A stretch of DNA of 64,000 nucleotides. It comes from Alitta virens. Its lineage: Eukaryota; Annelida; Polychaeta; Phyllodocida; Nereididae. A program made the translations under genes and the position numbers. Positions 1-12,266 of the stretch are shown here, in pieces; positions within the stretch are counted from its first letter, which is position 1; each line of letters starts with the position of its first letter. The DNA is taken from positions 52,884,797-52,948,796 of the forward strand of contig OW028574.1 in the NCBI GenBank assembly GCA_932294295.1. The letters are read 5' to 3'. Below the pieces are notes generated by a model. That model saw only the letters and a program-made list of their open reading frames with translations, was not told where the DNA came from and made no database searches.

Positions 1-264
1 AGTTATTATAGGTACATGTATTGTAAATGATGCACGTGGTTTGCACTAAATACTGACAAAAACAATTAGAAAATGGCATTGCAAGAAACTAATTTAGTAC
101 AAGATCACGAGGTAATAATAAACATAAAACTTACAGAAAAAGCTACTAAGAAGTAGTTCTTATCGACATAATGTAGGGGGTGAGGGAAAGACCCACATCC
201 TCTAATGTACTTCATATGAATGGCTCAGAAGAAAAGCAAGCCAACATCTGAGCTACATCTCATG

Positions 265-370
265 GGACTGCGGGTGCCTTGTACTCTGTGTATATGCTGG
301 GGTAAGTAAAGACCCCCACCCATGGGGTAGATGTGTAACATGGGATGGACTCCAAGGCTTTTCATCTCAG
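265..370 (+). repeat. SINE-2 family 3' fragment
   Basis: The stretch reads GTACTCTGTGTATATGCTGG, then a GTAAGTAAAGACCCCCACCC-like segment, then GGGGTAGATGTGTAACATGG and GACTCCAAGGC. The same order of motifs recurs at 24.1, 48.9 and 63.6 kb (plus) and, reverse-complemented, at 1.6, 19.9, 27.1 and 28.2 kb. Only the 3' part is present; the tRNA-like head is missing. Confidence 0.55.
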
Positions 371-1002
371 TTCCATTGGGAGTCATATGGTCCAGAGAGA
401 TGTGTGAGGCAGTCTCTAACTTTGAGATAAATTGACTTGAAAACAGGTGGTCTGCTTACGAAGTCTCAGATGCAAGATTTCAGAGTTATTTAATATGGAT
501 AGAATTTTACCTATCTCACAGAGCCAGGCTGCCTTTTGTTGTTTAGATACATCTATTTAACCTCACAGCCTCATATGAATATCCCTGTAAAAGTTCCACT
601 GCGATATTGTTCTGGAATATTATACAGCAATTTTACAATAATGACACATAATTCAATCTAATCATCACCTGAATTTTTCTATATTTTAACTGTCAAAATG
701 CGAATTTTATATTTATAATTTCAGACCGTCTTGTATTTACGCAGTGTATACATTGTGAATAATCTGTGATTATTCTACCCGAGATACTTGTTTACAAGTC
801 CCAATAGAAAGCATTGAATTGTTAAATTTTCTAGGCATTTAATTTCTTTCCCACAATGATTTTTTAATTTGTGTGCACCTTTAAAATGTATACCTTCCCT
901 GAAGAGTATGATTAAAGATATATATATATAAATCCTTACTTACCATCCTTACTGACTAATTTATTTTATGTACACAAACAAATAAACAAACAGGTCGACT
1001 GA

Positions 1003-1090
1003 CTACTTACCAACTTACCAAATAACTAACTTACTGACTAACTTACCAACTTACTGACGTATTTACTTACTTACTTACTTACTTACTTAT
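1003..1090. repeat. (ACTT)n microsatellite, degenerate 5' side
   Basis: Tandem four-base repeats, pure from about 1062 to 1089 and interrupted by ACTGACTA and ACCA variants upstream. Confidence 0.85.
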
Positions 1091-1544
1091 TTAGTTGGTG
1101 TATAAATTGTTGCTCATATATGAATGTTACTTACTTATTAGTTTTTGTATCCAAATTGGTGCATTAATAAATGATCCATGGCATGGTAATAAACCACCTA
1201 GTTGCCATAATTGCCAATAAACAAAGTGATAGCTGTTGCATTATTAAAAAGCCTCACCAATGATAGCCACTGGGATAGTTAGTCAGGAATTTATGAGTTT
1301 CATTATCACTTAACAAGAGGGTTAAATTTGCATTACATTCCATCACTTTGTGAAATTGCCAAATTAGACGAATTAAGTCGAAGATGAAACCATATGAATC
1401 ATTAAACAGGCTGAAAGTGCTTTCTTTGTGAATGCAATATCACTTTACCGAAAAGTAATTTTAAACCTTGCTCTGGTACACATATTTCGACTCTTGTCAA
1501 TCTGAATGGTTTTGATCAGGAGATGACCAAATATACTGTTTATA

Positions 1545-1770
1545 GATGGATATAGATAGATATGGGAAGTGAAGCCCTCTAAGACAAGTTCTTGCCGCTA
1601 TCGAGGGTTGATTGATGAGGTGGGATCTTTTACTTGCCTCAGTTTAGACACTGAGTACAACGGACCGCCAATTTAACGTCTAATCCGAACGACATCCAGC
1701 TGGTATGAAGGACCCGGGTTCTATCCCAGGCCTGGGCAACCTTTCATGAGTATCAGGTCATCTTCGGTGT
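1545..1770 (-). repeat. SINE-2 family copy
   Basis: Read on the minus strand this runs from a GGCCTGGGATAGAACCCGGG-like segment through a GACGTTAAATTGGCGGTCCG-like core and TACTCAGTGTCTA to a tail ending in ATCTATCTATA. The core matches the copies at 27.1 and 28.2 kb. This copy ends in GATA/TATC repeats rather than the GTGTAACATGG tail of other copies, so the family has two kinds of 3' end or two subfamilies. Confidence 0.55.
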
Positions 1771-2057
1771 TATTTTTATTTATTTATATTTGGGGAGGGG
1801 GGTAATTTATTTATATTTTTTATGATATTTAAGACTTTACAGCTTAAATTTTACACTTTTATTTTTCAATTTCTAAGACTTTAACGTTTGTTTTCTTGTG
1901 TAAAGTGCATTAAAATGGATTTTATCAGATAATGCACTATAAATATGATAAGTCATTAGAACATGCACAGCAGACTGCTTTTGTTGTGATGTCATGTGAT
2001 GATATCAAACATACATAATTGCGCAATACCTTATGATAACATGACAAACACGTGGTA

Positions 2058-2310
2058 GCCTTAATTTGGAGGTGGTCTTGATGCGAGGTTGTCTTAAGGC
2101 TAGGAGGTTACCCTTCAATATACATTTTAAGTAGTTCTAAGCACTCGATATTTCGAGTCTATATATTAAGTTCAAAGGATTGCCGTTTGTAACAAATATA
2201 TATATACAAGATATTACGCAATAGAATCCCATTAATACCACGCATTAGCAAAAAATAAGACCACTGTACTATTAAGACCACCTCACAATTAAGCCCGCCT
2301 AAATAAGACT
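2058..2310. mobile_element. Foldback (inverted-repeat) element, 'AAGACCACCTC' family
   Basis: The left arm (about 2058-2099), when reverse-complemented, contains AAGACCACCTC and AATTAAGGC. The right arm (about 2265-2308) contains AAGACCACCTC and AATTAAGCCC in the same spacing, so the arms face each other around about 165 bp. The AAGACC/TTAAGACC wording recurs in the element at 17,519-17,832. The arms are imperfect, so the copy is old. The exact ends are uncertain. Confidence 0.45.
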
Positions 2311-2997
2311 CACTGTTTAGACCAATTCAGTAGACTATTTCAAATGGAATTGAGCACTATATATAGCATAAAAATTACCTTAAAGTTAAGGTTACCATTA
2401 AAGTTGTGTCTGTAACTTTACCGAACAACCTTTAAATAATTGGTACATCAATTTCATAATCATATCAGAATCATATCAGTAAAGATTAATACATTTGAGA
2501 GAAATGCCAGTTTAAACGAGACTGGACCAACCTTTCTAGAGAACCTGTTTCAAAATCAGACTATCTTCTATTATCCTTTCATATACAATAAACGAAATAT
2601 AAAATGTTGATTGTAATGATTCCATAACACTTCACTGATTTTATAATTTTTTAATTTTTTTTTTGGTAATTGCAAAAACAAACAATGTGAATGTAAATTC
2701 CATGTGACAAACCTAGTGAAATTTTTACAAGTTACTTTTCAAAATAATATTTCTCAACAGGCAAGACTTTTGCATTGCATTAATATGATAAACTAACATA
2801 AGACCTTGATTGGCATATTTACCACAATATTCTATCCTAATATACAAGACATAAATAGAAAATGATGTGAAAATGACATATATGAAATGAAAGTTGTCAG
2901 AATTTATACGCCAAGCCTTCACCTACCTGTGCCTTTTAGTGTTCGCTTCATGCATAACACAAAGACTATTGTACGAATGTGGTGGTACAGTAAAACT

Positions 2998-3102
2998 TCG
3001 CCATTAAATATGAAATGTTCTTAGTTATGAGGTAAACAAATGGTATGGTTTTCATTGTCAGTTGATGTTTATATCGTGGTGATCTTTAATGGGGGTTCAC
3101 TG
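2998..3102. mobile_element. Short MITE, CAGT-type ends
   Basis: About 105 bp, bounded by CAGTAAAACTTCGCCATTAA on the left and the complement of CAGTGAACCCCCATTAAAG on the right. TA stands before the left end; the right flank is TG, so the target duplication is imperfect. CAGT ends with a TA target suit a non-autonomous Tc1/mariner-like element. No coding capacity. Confidence 0.5.
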
Positions 3103-6100
3103 TGTACCAACTGTATCCCTTTTTCTTCCAGATAAAATTAGGGGGAAAAATAGCCTAATTATATGAAAATGGCATGAAATAAGTCATAGCTTATTTCACT
3201 CTAAAAGATACAGCTCACAAGTTGAGTTAAATGATACGATAAGCAGCAAGTCATGGCTGATTTAACCAGTTTTACAGGATTTCAAGACACAGAACCGGGA
3301 TTTCACTTTGAAATGGAGAGGTAATTGCTTCAAAACTACTGCACTTTCCCAATTTCCTGCAGCAAGATATACTGCAGTGCAATATCTAAAAAAAGAAAGA
3401 AAAAGAGCTGACACATAAGACGGATTCACAGTTATCCCCACATAATTTGTATGCATACCAAAGAGGCTAGAAGAGCAAAATAGTCCATAAATTGGGCCAT
3501 AAACATCTTTAATGGCATTTTATGTAACCTTATTTTGCTGTCATGATATATCAGTTACAATGCCAATTTCTTTAACATGAGCTAAAAGAGATGGTTAGCC
3601 CTGTAATTACTTTGTATCCATTTGCATATATGTACTGTAGTAGGCATCAATATGGATGTCTTACCTGCTTTAAATCATATTTTTTTTTATACAAAGCAGG
3701 CATTGAGTAAGTAACACTATATTTCAGTCGAGTAGGAAAAATTAGGAAACATTTACTGGATGATACTTGGTAGTATTCTTGGAATTATCAGACAATTGTA
3801 AATTCTGCAGGTTGAGAGTATCCGTATAGCATTATGACTTGAACAGTGACATCCCTTTTACCTGTATAGAATAAGTATAGTGACATGTGAGAATGACTGC
3901 CTTATTGATTTTTCGTGTATGACTAACTGAGTAGCCATTTGGACGACTCTTCTATAATTATGTACATCCTATATGTTCAATACAAGCTCGTTGTTCATGA
4001 AATGTATAAAATAGCCCCCAAAAAACTAAGTTTGGGGGCTCATCAGTGAAAAGAGACTGGAAGGTGGTCCAGGTTGCCAAGGGAACTCAGAGTACTGAGC
4101 TACAAACTGCACGTCAGCCCACTGATACGACACATCAGAGTGTATTTGGACTTTAGTATCCACAACTACTCATAATATCGTCTACATAGTCAATAAATTA
4201 CCTTCCACCTACTATACGCATTTGTCCTAATTCTAATCACATTTTGAGGGCATTTGGAATTCAATCTTCCTCTTTTTGAGATAGTTATATAGGTCCAACA
4301 TTGCATGTCTTTCATGCTTAATGTCATGCATTTCCTTTCTGATCATGAAAGAATCACATTTTGCAAGGTAGGCAGATTCTTAATGCTCAATAACTGGAAG
4401 GCATTGGGAGCAAATGCAACTGCCTTGTTCATGTTGACCCAGGGTCAACCCTGCTGGCAAAACAATGAGTGCTTTACCAAGTAAATGGCAGCAACATGAC
4501 AAGCCTAATCATGCCATAAAACGAAATAAGCTTCATCTGTAGGTCATGTTAGTAGGAATGATAGGCAAGGAAGTGCACAATTGTACTAGCTTTGATATTA
4601 GGACAAGATCGTTCAATGTATGCTTAATCAGTCAGATAGTATAGATATAGTACATTCAATTTATCAGTCATGTAAGTTGGCTATATGGATTCGGTAACCA
4701 TGCAATGCACTCTAAAAGAAACTCAACATTTTGTTGTATCCGAAGATTCCCAAGATTCAAATGGTATTTTAATCAAGCCATGCATAACATTGCATTTGAT
4801 GTATTGATTTCATGTTCACAATATTCATCTGAGTTGTTGTAACTCACCATACAAGTACTTGCATCAGCCAGCCGTGTAAATTTATTTTTATGTCTTAATG
4901 TCTCGCAATTGTATATTCTTCATTGTGTATTGTGGGTAGTAAATTAAATTGAAATTGAAAACATCGCAATTACTTCATTTATGCAACCAAGACCATGTAA
5001 ATGAATTCTTCATCCACCTCAACGCCACTCAGCAATGTCTTGAACATGAGTAAAAAACCCACCGACATACACCACAATCCACTCTTAGTTTCTTACTGTA
5101 CTTTGTGTACACTTATCAACATTTTAGTCAAGCTAAAGCTACAAGAACTGCACAAATCACCCAAACAGGACACATCAATGCATATATGCATTTGTAGCTA
5201 ACTCTGGCAGTCAACACTGCAAGAAATGATGTGTTGCGCGACCATCAATCATATGTATCTTATTCATGGGGTGACCAACTGTCACATTTTTCTACTTTAT
5301 TTATTCTCACAAAGCTGCAAGGACATAACATGTTGGCAAGTGCTGGGTCAGCGCAATCCCTTTGTTGCCATCCTGACCCTCCTATTAGACTCACAGCCCC
5401 AAAGATGTAAATCAAACTCTCTCTGAAAGGTCATCTGCGACCTTACCACCCCAAGGCGCTGATAGTTATCACCCTGTTTGTCCTGAACTGTGTGTTTGGC
5501 TCCATACAGCGATAACTTTGAAATAATGATGAAATAATTCTAGTGTTTTTAAAAGAAAGGGCAATCAGAGAGGCTCGAAAGCGATCTGGTGCCAAGATCC
5601 AGATTATGATTTAGGTCACCCCGAAAAACAATACTTTTAGAACCCCCCAAATTACTATTTCAGATATGGTGCTATTAATATGCCAATGAAATTGTTTTAC
5701 CGCACAAGAAAAACAATATAATCAAAAGAGTAACACAAACATTAAACTCTTTTTTTAGGAGTACAATTTAACAACTGTTTAAAAAAAGTACTTAGTCAAG
5801 AAAAAGTGTTATGCTGTACATTACTGTCTGAAACATCAACAAGCGTGATAACGACAGTGATGCAGAAATATGTCAACATAGGCTATGGCTTTTACCACAC
5901 TTAAGAAACATAATGCCACACAAAATTATATCAGTAACAGAGAAATTGTCACTTGGAAAAACACTATACCTAGGTCGTCTGAAACTGACAGGATGATGAT
6001 GGTGACGTTAGAATATCAGCCATTTTTCGCATTGTTGTTTGTCACATTCCTTCGAGGTGCCAAAAATGGCATCAAACTTGCAGAAGGTATTCTCTATTGC

Positions 6101-7615
6101 AGGTTTTTGATATGTCAGTTTTTTTTAATGATTCGGAAAACCCACTCAGAAGACAATTATCATATTTGATAATAAATGCAGACGCGCTCTACATTAAGTT
6201 AATGAGAAAATATGGGTACTTATTTTCAATCCGAAAATTTAATATAGTTTAAGTGTCTGGGATATGAGATAAGACCCCTAAAATATATTCAAAATGTGTG
6301 TAATGATAGTGTCAGTGATCCCTCAATGAATGGCTGCGGTGTAATAATGTGTAGAAATGTGTTGTAGATTCTTGGTATTATCCCATATTATTGTGGTCTG
6401 TTGCCTTGGAAACCTATCATCAAGGGATCTTCTTCGGGGTCAGTGTTCATTATTAAGGATAATGATGAGAATAATATATCATTGCGCTGCTCAGCAAAGC
6501 CTTTAAGAGAGAAATTATGTCCCCCAAAGTCACATCTCGTGGATATGGCATTGATATACAGATGTCTGTGGTTGCTGGGAGATGGCTATGAAACCACTTA
6601 TAGGCTGGTGTTATCAGCAAGTGTTTACATGGTGGTGTTACTGAGCTGAAATAATTTCAGTGAAATACAAAAATATCATACCATGGAATTCTTATTCCTT
6701 CGAGGAGATAATAACAGGTTATGATTTAAAAACATCACTCTATAGTCCATCCAATGTTCAATACCTGTGTAAAGGAACTAAATATGTTAAGTATAATGCC
6801 GAGATACTTTATAATAAACTTCCACACAACTTTAAATTGTCATCACTTGTTGATTATAGAATTATTTAAACTTAAATTAAGCCTGAATATTTTTGTGGCA
6901 GTTTATCTCTCAGTGCTATTGAATTTAGGTAGTGAATTTTATGCTCTACATTTGAATTAGATTTCTCTTTTAGTCTCTATTACAAATTCCATGTAATTGT
7001 AATTTTTCACCCATTGTTAATATCTCATCTTCAGCGTAGGCTACAAACACTAGAAATAGAGTAACGATTTAGTGTGTAACTTGGGTTATCTCAGTTGAAG
7101 TGCTATACACTTGGTGATTCCACTCTCCCAATTCATAGTGGGTTGGCATGCGATGGAGCCAATGCAATCCAGAATCAATCTCATGCAAATGACACTGCAA
7201 TTGAAACTGATTTCGCTCCATTAAGCCGCTTGCCACTCTTATGCACTAGGAGAATTTGTTACACTTCCCTGGCTAGACCAAGATTAGGGTTATAAAAGAG
7301 AACTTGATCGAAGTGCAAATTCATTAAGAGTCTAGTGCATTTAATGGCCAGAGCCATTTCAAGGATTACACTGTAATTTGACAACATCTGTCAGTATAAC
7401 TTTTAATTACCCACCTGGCCAATAGATGCAGCTCAAAATACAATGTAACCAACTATACTTGCAAAATCAGCTGTGTGACAACATTCACATCATGATTTGA
7501 TGCAGTTGGAGTTTATTCATTCTTTGCATTATAACTTAGACTTGATTGTGCAAATATTACCATTCACACAGGTTTTGCAATTCTTGTATTTCGCGCACAG
7601 GAAAATTCTTGATAA
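3103..7615. other. AT-rich non-coding stretch
   Basis: No supportable gene. Open frames here (longest 94 codons, 5885-6169) have no recognisable domain and do not exceed what chance gives. Two small inverted repeats stand out: AGCCCCCAAA at 4013-4022 with its exact complement at 4031-4040, and GTTGACCC-A-GGGTCAAC at 4433-4449. Confidence 0.5.
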
Positions 7616-7750
7616 CATACTACGTCGGCCCAATGTTGGAGTGTCACCCACATGTGACCGACATCAATATGATGTCAAATGCTGTCCGTTTTGTGCCACA
7701 TCGGCTCTTAATATTGGTATGGCATCGGCACTGTCTTGGCTCATCATCAG
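7616..7750. repeat. Fragment of a 'GGCCCAATGTTGG' periodic repeat
   Basis: CGGCCCAATGTTGGAGTGTC, GTGACCGACATC and related words recur at short intervals. The same vocabulary (GGGCCAACATTGG, CAATGTTGGCC) appears at 8.7, 15.2, 40.2-40.5, 42.0-42.2, 46.2, 56.6-56.9 and 61.6 kb. This is a dispersed internally repetitive element, here a fragment. Confidence 0.35.
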
Positions 7751-7795
7751 TAAAAACATTTGCCAGAATTGGCATGCTGTCAGGACGTAGAAATA

Positions 7796-8539
7796 CAGGG
7801 TGCAGCCAAAAAACTTGCATCAGCAGCTACTGCTACCTCTTTTGTTATTATCTCAATTGACAGTAATCACATGCAGCAACAATCATACACACGAAAGTAA
7901 TAATAGTCCTTAATTATCTCTATGAATGTATTTTCTTGTTTCCTCAAGAATGATAGATAATTTGGATCTAAATTCAGCACACGCACACATTCGGGTAATT
8001 TTCACCTCGGCCTTTCAAATACAAGCATAAGATCATGTCACTGATCATACAGATGTGTTACAGACACCTGTCTTGACCTTTGCTCCCACAAATAGGGCAA
8101 ATAGATTCATGTTTAATAAGAAAGGACAGCTGGAATGCCATTATATTTCTCTGTTTCAATTTTATGATCTTGATGGATCAAAACTGGAACCAACTTTCTT
8201 ATCATCCAATACCATAATATATTAATATATGTATGTACAGAAAACACTGAAGGAGGATTCTTTGCAAATATCATATTTTCTGTGGCTTCACCATGCAAGC
8301 TGACAGATATCTGACTTCTGTGAGTTGTGTCACCCAGGACAAGCCCTGTGGCATATACCCTCTCAATAATTCAGTTACTGATATTGTTTGACATTATAAG
8401 ATCAAATATATCACAAAGACTAGTTGCTTCAACCCTGACTAAATATGGCACAACTTAAAAATAACTCATAAGCATTTGAGTGACCTAGGGCTATCCTGAA
8501 AAAGAAGATGCCTGGTGCAAGTTTTTTGGCCGCACCCTG
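7796..8539. mobile_element. TA-flanked MITE, CAGGGTGCGGCC family (copy 1)
   Basis: 744 bp with terminal inverted repeats: CAGGGTGCAGCC at the left and the complement of CAGGGTGCGGCC at the right, each followed inward by a similar AAAAAACTTGCA segment. Both ends are flanked by TA (7794-7795 and 8540-8541), the target duplication expected of Tc1/mariner-type transposition. The inside is homologous, in opposite orientation, to the element at 37,404-38,346, with about 200 bp missing near 8,125. No transposase is recognisable, so it is non-autonomous. Confidence 0.85.
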
Positions 8540-8689
8540 TAACTCCTTGAAAACATGCAAAATCAGCTTGTTGGTGGCACCTTTCTGGCACTATTGCACT
8601 CCAGCTTCTGATCTAAGTTGCCTGATGACCTGATGAGGCATATTCTATCAGGAATGGAATTAACAAAGATGAAAGCTCCCACTTACAAA

Positions 8690-8780
8690 GACTCGGATAC
8701 AAAATCACATTGGCTTGACTTCGGCCAGCCATCGCCCACATCAGATTGACTTCGGGCCAACATTGGGTCAACCTGCTATC
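8690..8780. repeat. Copy of the GGGCCAACATTGG periodic repeat
   Basis: TTGACTTCGGCCAGCC and TTGACTTCGGGCCAAC form two imperfect tandem units about 40 bp apart, ending in CCTGCTATCTGAG. This matches the end motif of the ACCCAGATAGCATGC elements near 40.2 and 56.6 kb. Confidence 0.4.
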
Positions 8781-8904
8781 TGAGAAATAAAAGCCATACA
8801 TGCCTTACACATTGTGATTAGCTGTTACTGTATCCAATTCTATATTACAGTTAACTGTGCAATGTTTTGGTAATACACCAGTTTTCTCTTTAGATAAACC
8901 CCAC

Positions 8905-9276
8905 TCAGTCAGAAACCTTGATATCATGACAGTTGTTCTCTAAACAAAGGTAATATGATACCCTAAGGCCTCTGTACCCTGTAGTTGATCTCTGTGAAAA
9001 TGACAGAACAAAGCCATTATCTAATGCATGAGCACGGCTCATCAGCTGCTTGGTATGATCCTGAAAATAAGTAGTTGGCTTTACATTCACAAACCAGCAA
9101 TGATTTGGTTTGATGTCACAATATACAGGATTAAATACTTTCAGTAAAAAAATAATTGAAAAAGCAATTCCGACATTCTGACTGTCTATGATACGGCTGA
9201 CTCCATAACATTTCGACTTTTTGATTGCCAGGGTGATCAGTTTTTCAGGTGGTGAAAGAATGATAGGGAAAAACAA
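8905..9276 (-). CDS. Unrecognised open frame, doubtful
   Basis: A 123-codon frame from ATG to TGA on the minus strand, longer than most chance frames here and not low-complexity. I recognise no domain, signal peptide or family motif. Within it, on the coding strand, lies a good splice-acceptor-like string (TACTTATTTTCAG followed by GATCATACC), so any real exon might start inside the frame rather than at the ATG. It is isolated, with no supported neighbouring exon. It could equally be a chance frame. Confidence 0.15.
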   Translation of the reverse strand: MFFPIILSPPEKLITLAIKKSKCYGVSRIIDSQNVGIAFSIIFLLKVFNPVYCDIKPNHCWFVNVKPTTYFQDHTKQLMSRAHALDNGFVLSFSQRSTTGYRGLRVSYYLCLENNCHDIKVSD

Positions 9277-9299
9277 TAGTATTGCAATGAAAAGTAAAT

Positions 9300-10848
9300 A
9301 AAAAGGTTGCTATACATTTTCAGTTATCATCTGTTACATACATTGAAAAAGAATAGAAGATCCAGTTGGATCGAAAACCAGTGAAAGAACTTCAAAACTT
9401 TATTTTCAGAAATTGAAAGTTAGGGGCATAGAATCAGATCACACTTCCAAATTGACAGCTTTAAGTCATTTAGTATTCATAGAAGTCTAGTTGTCAACTT
9501 TACTGCCATCTCTATCGCATTACAATTTTATGTTTCAAAGTCATTAATTGTTAATAAAGTAGATCTGCACAATGATTTGAACTTAATATTATTCTTGAAG
9601 CCATCTATCATTGATGAGCTCATAAATTTATAATTTCACAATTTTCACTCTGCTAACTGATAATAGTTCGTTTAACAAACATTTGGAATGAATATGAGAT
9701 TATTCAGTAGACCAAATTATCAATTTGATGGAGGTCTTTAAGATTGCAAAGGCTATTAACTTGAATCGATAATCCATAAAGTTGTTATGAATAATATTCC
9801 ACAGAGATAGTAAACTGCATTTGTAAATAATTCAATTATATTGCCAGAATTTGCATAATTGATTGATAGGTTCATGGATCATTAACCATAAAGAGTTTAC
9901 ATATTTCAGAATGCTTTCTATCCGCGTAGATTCGTGCTTTAACATGCACTAGAGAGATTTCAGAATATCTGAAACGCATGTGAATTGTCAATATTTTTCT
10001 TATTCATCAATATAACTGCTTCAAGTCCCTTGTAACACAAGATCAGTACTGTTACCATACCTGCTGCAATGCAGACCAATTATGCCACACCTGAGTATAC
10101 GTTTTATGAAGATCCTCACTATTCACAAATCCGATAGCATAAAAATGAAGTGGCTAGTCAAAAATGAGTCATTGTGCACAAAGAGAAGGTGCTATTCTGG
10201 ACTTTATGGACTGTAAAACTGATTCAATTTCCTCCATAATTTGCAGTTATCTTTGTACATATTAACTTAAATACCGTATTATTCAAACATTGCATGTAAA
10301 CTATGCGAATAATTAAACAGTTGTAATCGGAAAATGTTTAATTAAATACGTGTGTAATAGCTATACACAGGCAAATTTCAATATACTTTCTTTTGTGCTT
10401 ATTTAGACACCATTACATGTACAAAAATAGTGTGAACTCACCAATCATATTTTGCAATCTGGTAAATTTATAAAATTTTGGCACGCCATCTCCACTAAAT
10501 TTTTCATATGCCATTCCAAAATCTTGTATATTTTTCCAGTATATTTTAGCAAATTGCATACGATTATAGGGAAATATAGTTTTGATATTTTTGTTAGTTT
10601 GTTGTATGAACAAAAATTGCATGCCTTGTCAGTTTGACATAGACTTGACAAATGACAACAATACCGAGTTAAAACATTAAAAAAAAAGAAGTGTTATTTA
10701 AAGATGCATGGTTCAGCAACCATCTCTTTTGTTCTCTTTTATAATTATGGCTAATTAAGTGGGATACAGTTTTTGTTTTATAGTTATTTACAGTATCTAG
10801 TAAGAACCTCAAAATTGTCGAACAGTGCTGAAATGCTGGCCATAAACT
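9300..10848. other. AT-rich non-coding stretch
   Basis: No supportable gene or repeat. Short overlapping frames on both strands around 10.41-10.65 kb are shadows of one another with no recognisable content. Confidence 0.5.
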
Positions 10849-11510
10849 AAAGCTCCGTTCACTCTATCACGAGTAAGAGAACCGAGCGACCACGGATGTC
10901 AAAGAGGGACTATGTGCTCACTCGGGTTCACTGAGGCACTCGTAGATCGCTCAGTGAGTGGTCCGTAAGCAAAGTAGGAGAGGGCTACAGATGGGCACGG
11001 ATGAGCACTGTGCCAGCATGGATGGTCGACGGAAGAACATCAGAAGAATGACAGGCAGGCCATGAAGGTCCGCCGAGCGTCTCCCGAGCGTTCCACGAGC
11101 TGTACAAATGTGGATGGCGAGTATACATGAATGGACAGCCTCCCTTGCATACACGCGAAAGAGCATGATTGGCCAAGAGTGGCCGCAAATGGACACGGAT
11201 ATCCGTAGATATCTCGCCAACCCCTCGCCAACCGCTCGCCGAGTAATTCCCATAAGAAAAGGTGAATAATTTTACTCGTCAAACGTCCACCAAATTTTTA
11301 AACATGTTTAAACATTTTTGCCCTCTCCACGGATATTCACGAGTGATCTGGAGGAACTACGAGCATTCTACGGATTAGCACGGGCATCCGTACATCGCTG
11401 GCCAATTGAATTACGGATGAACATTGCAAGGATATCTCACGATTAACCATTTTTCGTCATCCGTGCTAACTCGCCATCCCCACCAATGCTCAACGAGCTG
11501 CTATGTGATG
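10849..11510. repeat. GC-richer interspersed repeat with many CACGGAT/ATCCG words
   Basis: This block is visibly richer in G+C and CpG than its surroundings. It repeats short words such as CACGGAT, CCGTAGAT, CTCGCCAACC and CGAGCG throughout. Its left edge reads GCTCCGTTCACTCTATCACG; its right edge, reverse-complemented, reads GATGGCGAGTTAGCACGGAT. A fragment with the same wording lies at 38,834-38,885. Overlapping frames on the minus strand (to 100 codons) are by-products of the composition. It is probably a non-autonomous DNA element; the superfamily is not determinable. Confidence 0.5.
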
Positions 11511-11606
11511 AGATGCAGGAAGGTTCAAATTCCCACCAAGGCATGGAGGAACTGAGTAGATACTTGGTAACTCTACATTCTACCCTGGCGTAAATTAGCC
11601 AAGCAA

Positions 11607-11651
11607 GCATGGCCCTCATTAGCGTCCGAGTTCACACAATGAGGGCCATGC
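11607..11651. repeat. Perfect 14-bp hairpin
   Basis: GCATGGCCCTCATT (11607-11620) is exactly complementary to AATGAGGGCCATGC (11638-11651) around a 17-nt loop. Nothing nearby shows what it does. Confidence 0.7.
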
Positions 11652-11813
11652 AGCAGTCTTTGTATGTTTTCATGGGATTCTATGTGCACACGATTTTACA
11701 GCCTTCTTACCTATCTGATTCTATACTGAAAAATAATGAGTGCACATACCCTTACTAACCTTGACACACTGTTATTTGTACACAATCATCGCTAAAAACC
11801 TCATTATTAATTT

Positions 11814-12266
11814 TCAGTGATGTGAAATGGTGAGATAATAATTGTAGAGTGCTACAATACACTTCCACAGTCCACACGTGTAACGGGCTCTAAATTCCAA
11901 GAGAGTTGAGAAAGGCTCATGCTTGAACAGGTCCACTAACAGGTTCAGCGAAGTAATTCGCTTAATTAAGTGAGATTCTGCCATGCCATGGTGCTTCAAT
12001 CCAATGAACACCACCACTTAAGTTATGTATATATATAGATAGTCCAGCCAGGATAAAGCACACAGGTAAAATTCAGTTTCTTCATCAAACTTTCCTTGAG
12101 CACCACTCACTGCAGATCCCATAACCAGAGAATTTAATTGTCTGTACACGATGTGGTCTCCTCTAATCTGCTGGATCGATCGCTTTTTGATCTCCTTGGG
12201 CAGAGACACATCTTTTATGGAGAGGTTACCTTTGATCTCATTTTCAGTGCTCTGCTTTGCAGACAA
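11814..12266 (-). pseudogene. Possible coding remnant: one frame broken by a single stop
   Basis: On the minus strand an 82-codon frame (12266 to 12018) ends at TAA (12020-12018). The same frame then continues open for 67 more codons to 11814. The codons look protein-like (mixed charged and hydrophobic residues, e.g. LPKEIKKRSIQQIRGDHIVY and LLVDLFKHEPFSTLLEFRAR). The stop lies in a TATATATACATAAC low-complexity patch. A splice-acceptor-like TTTGTCTGCAAAGCAG stands just inside the 5' end. I recognise no family. It could be a decayed exon, an exon whose true 3' boundary precedes the stop, or chance. Confidence 0.3.

Larger units (their letters stand above)
1..1544. other. AT-rich non-coding stretch
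   Basis: I see no coding region here. The stretch holds a SINE-2 tail (265-370) and an ACTT-type microsatellite (about 1003-1090); otherwise it is unremarkable AT-rich sequence with frequent stops in all frames. Confidence 0.6.

Noticed and set aside
4433..4449. TGACCC-A-GGGTCA dyad as a possible nuclear-receptor site
   Set aside because: A single 17-bp match with no gene or promoter nearby; expected by chance at some rate in 64 kb.
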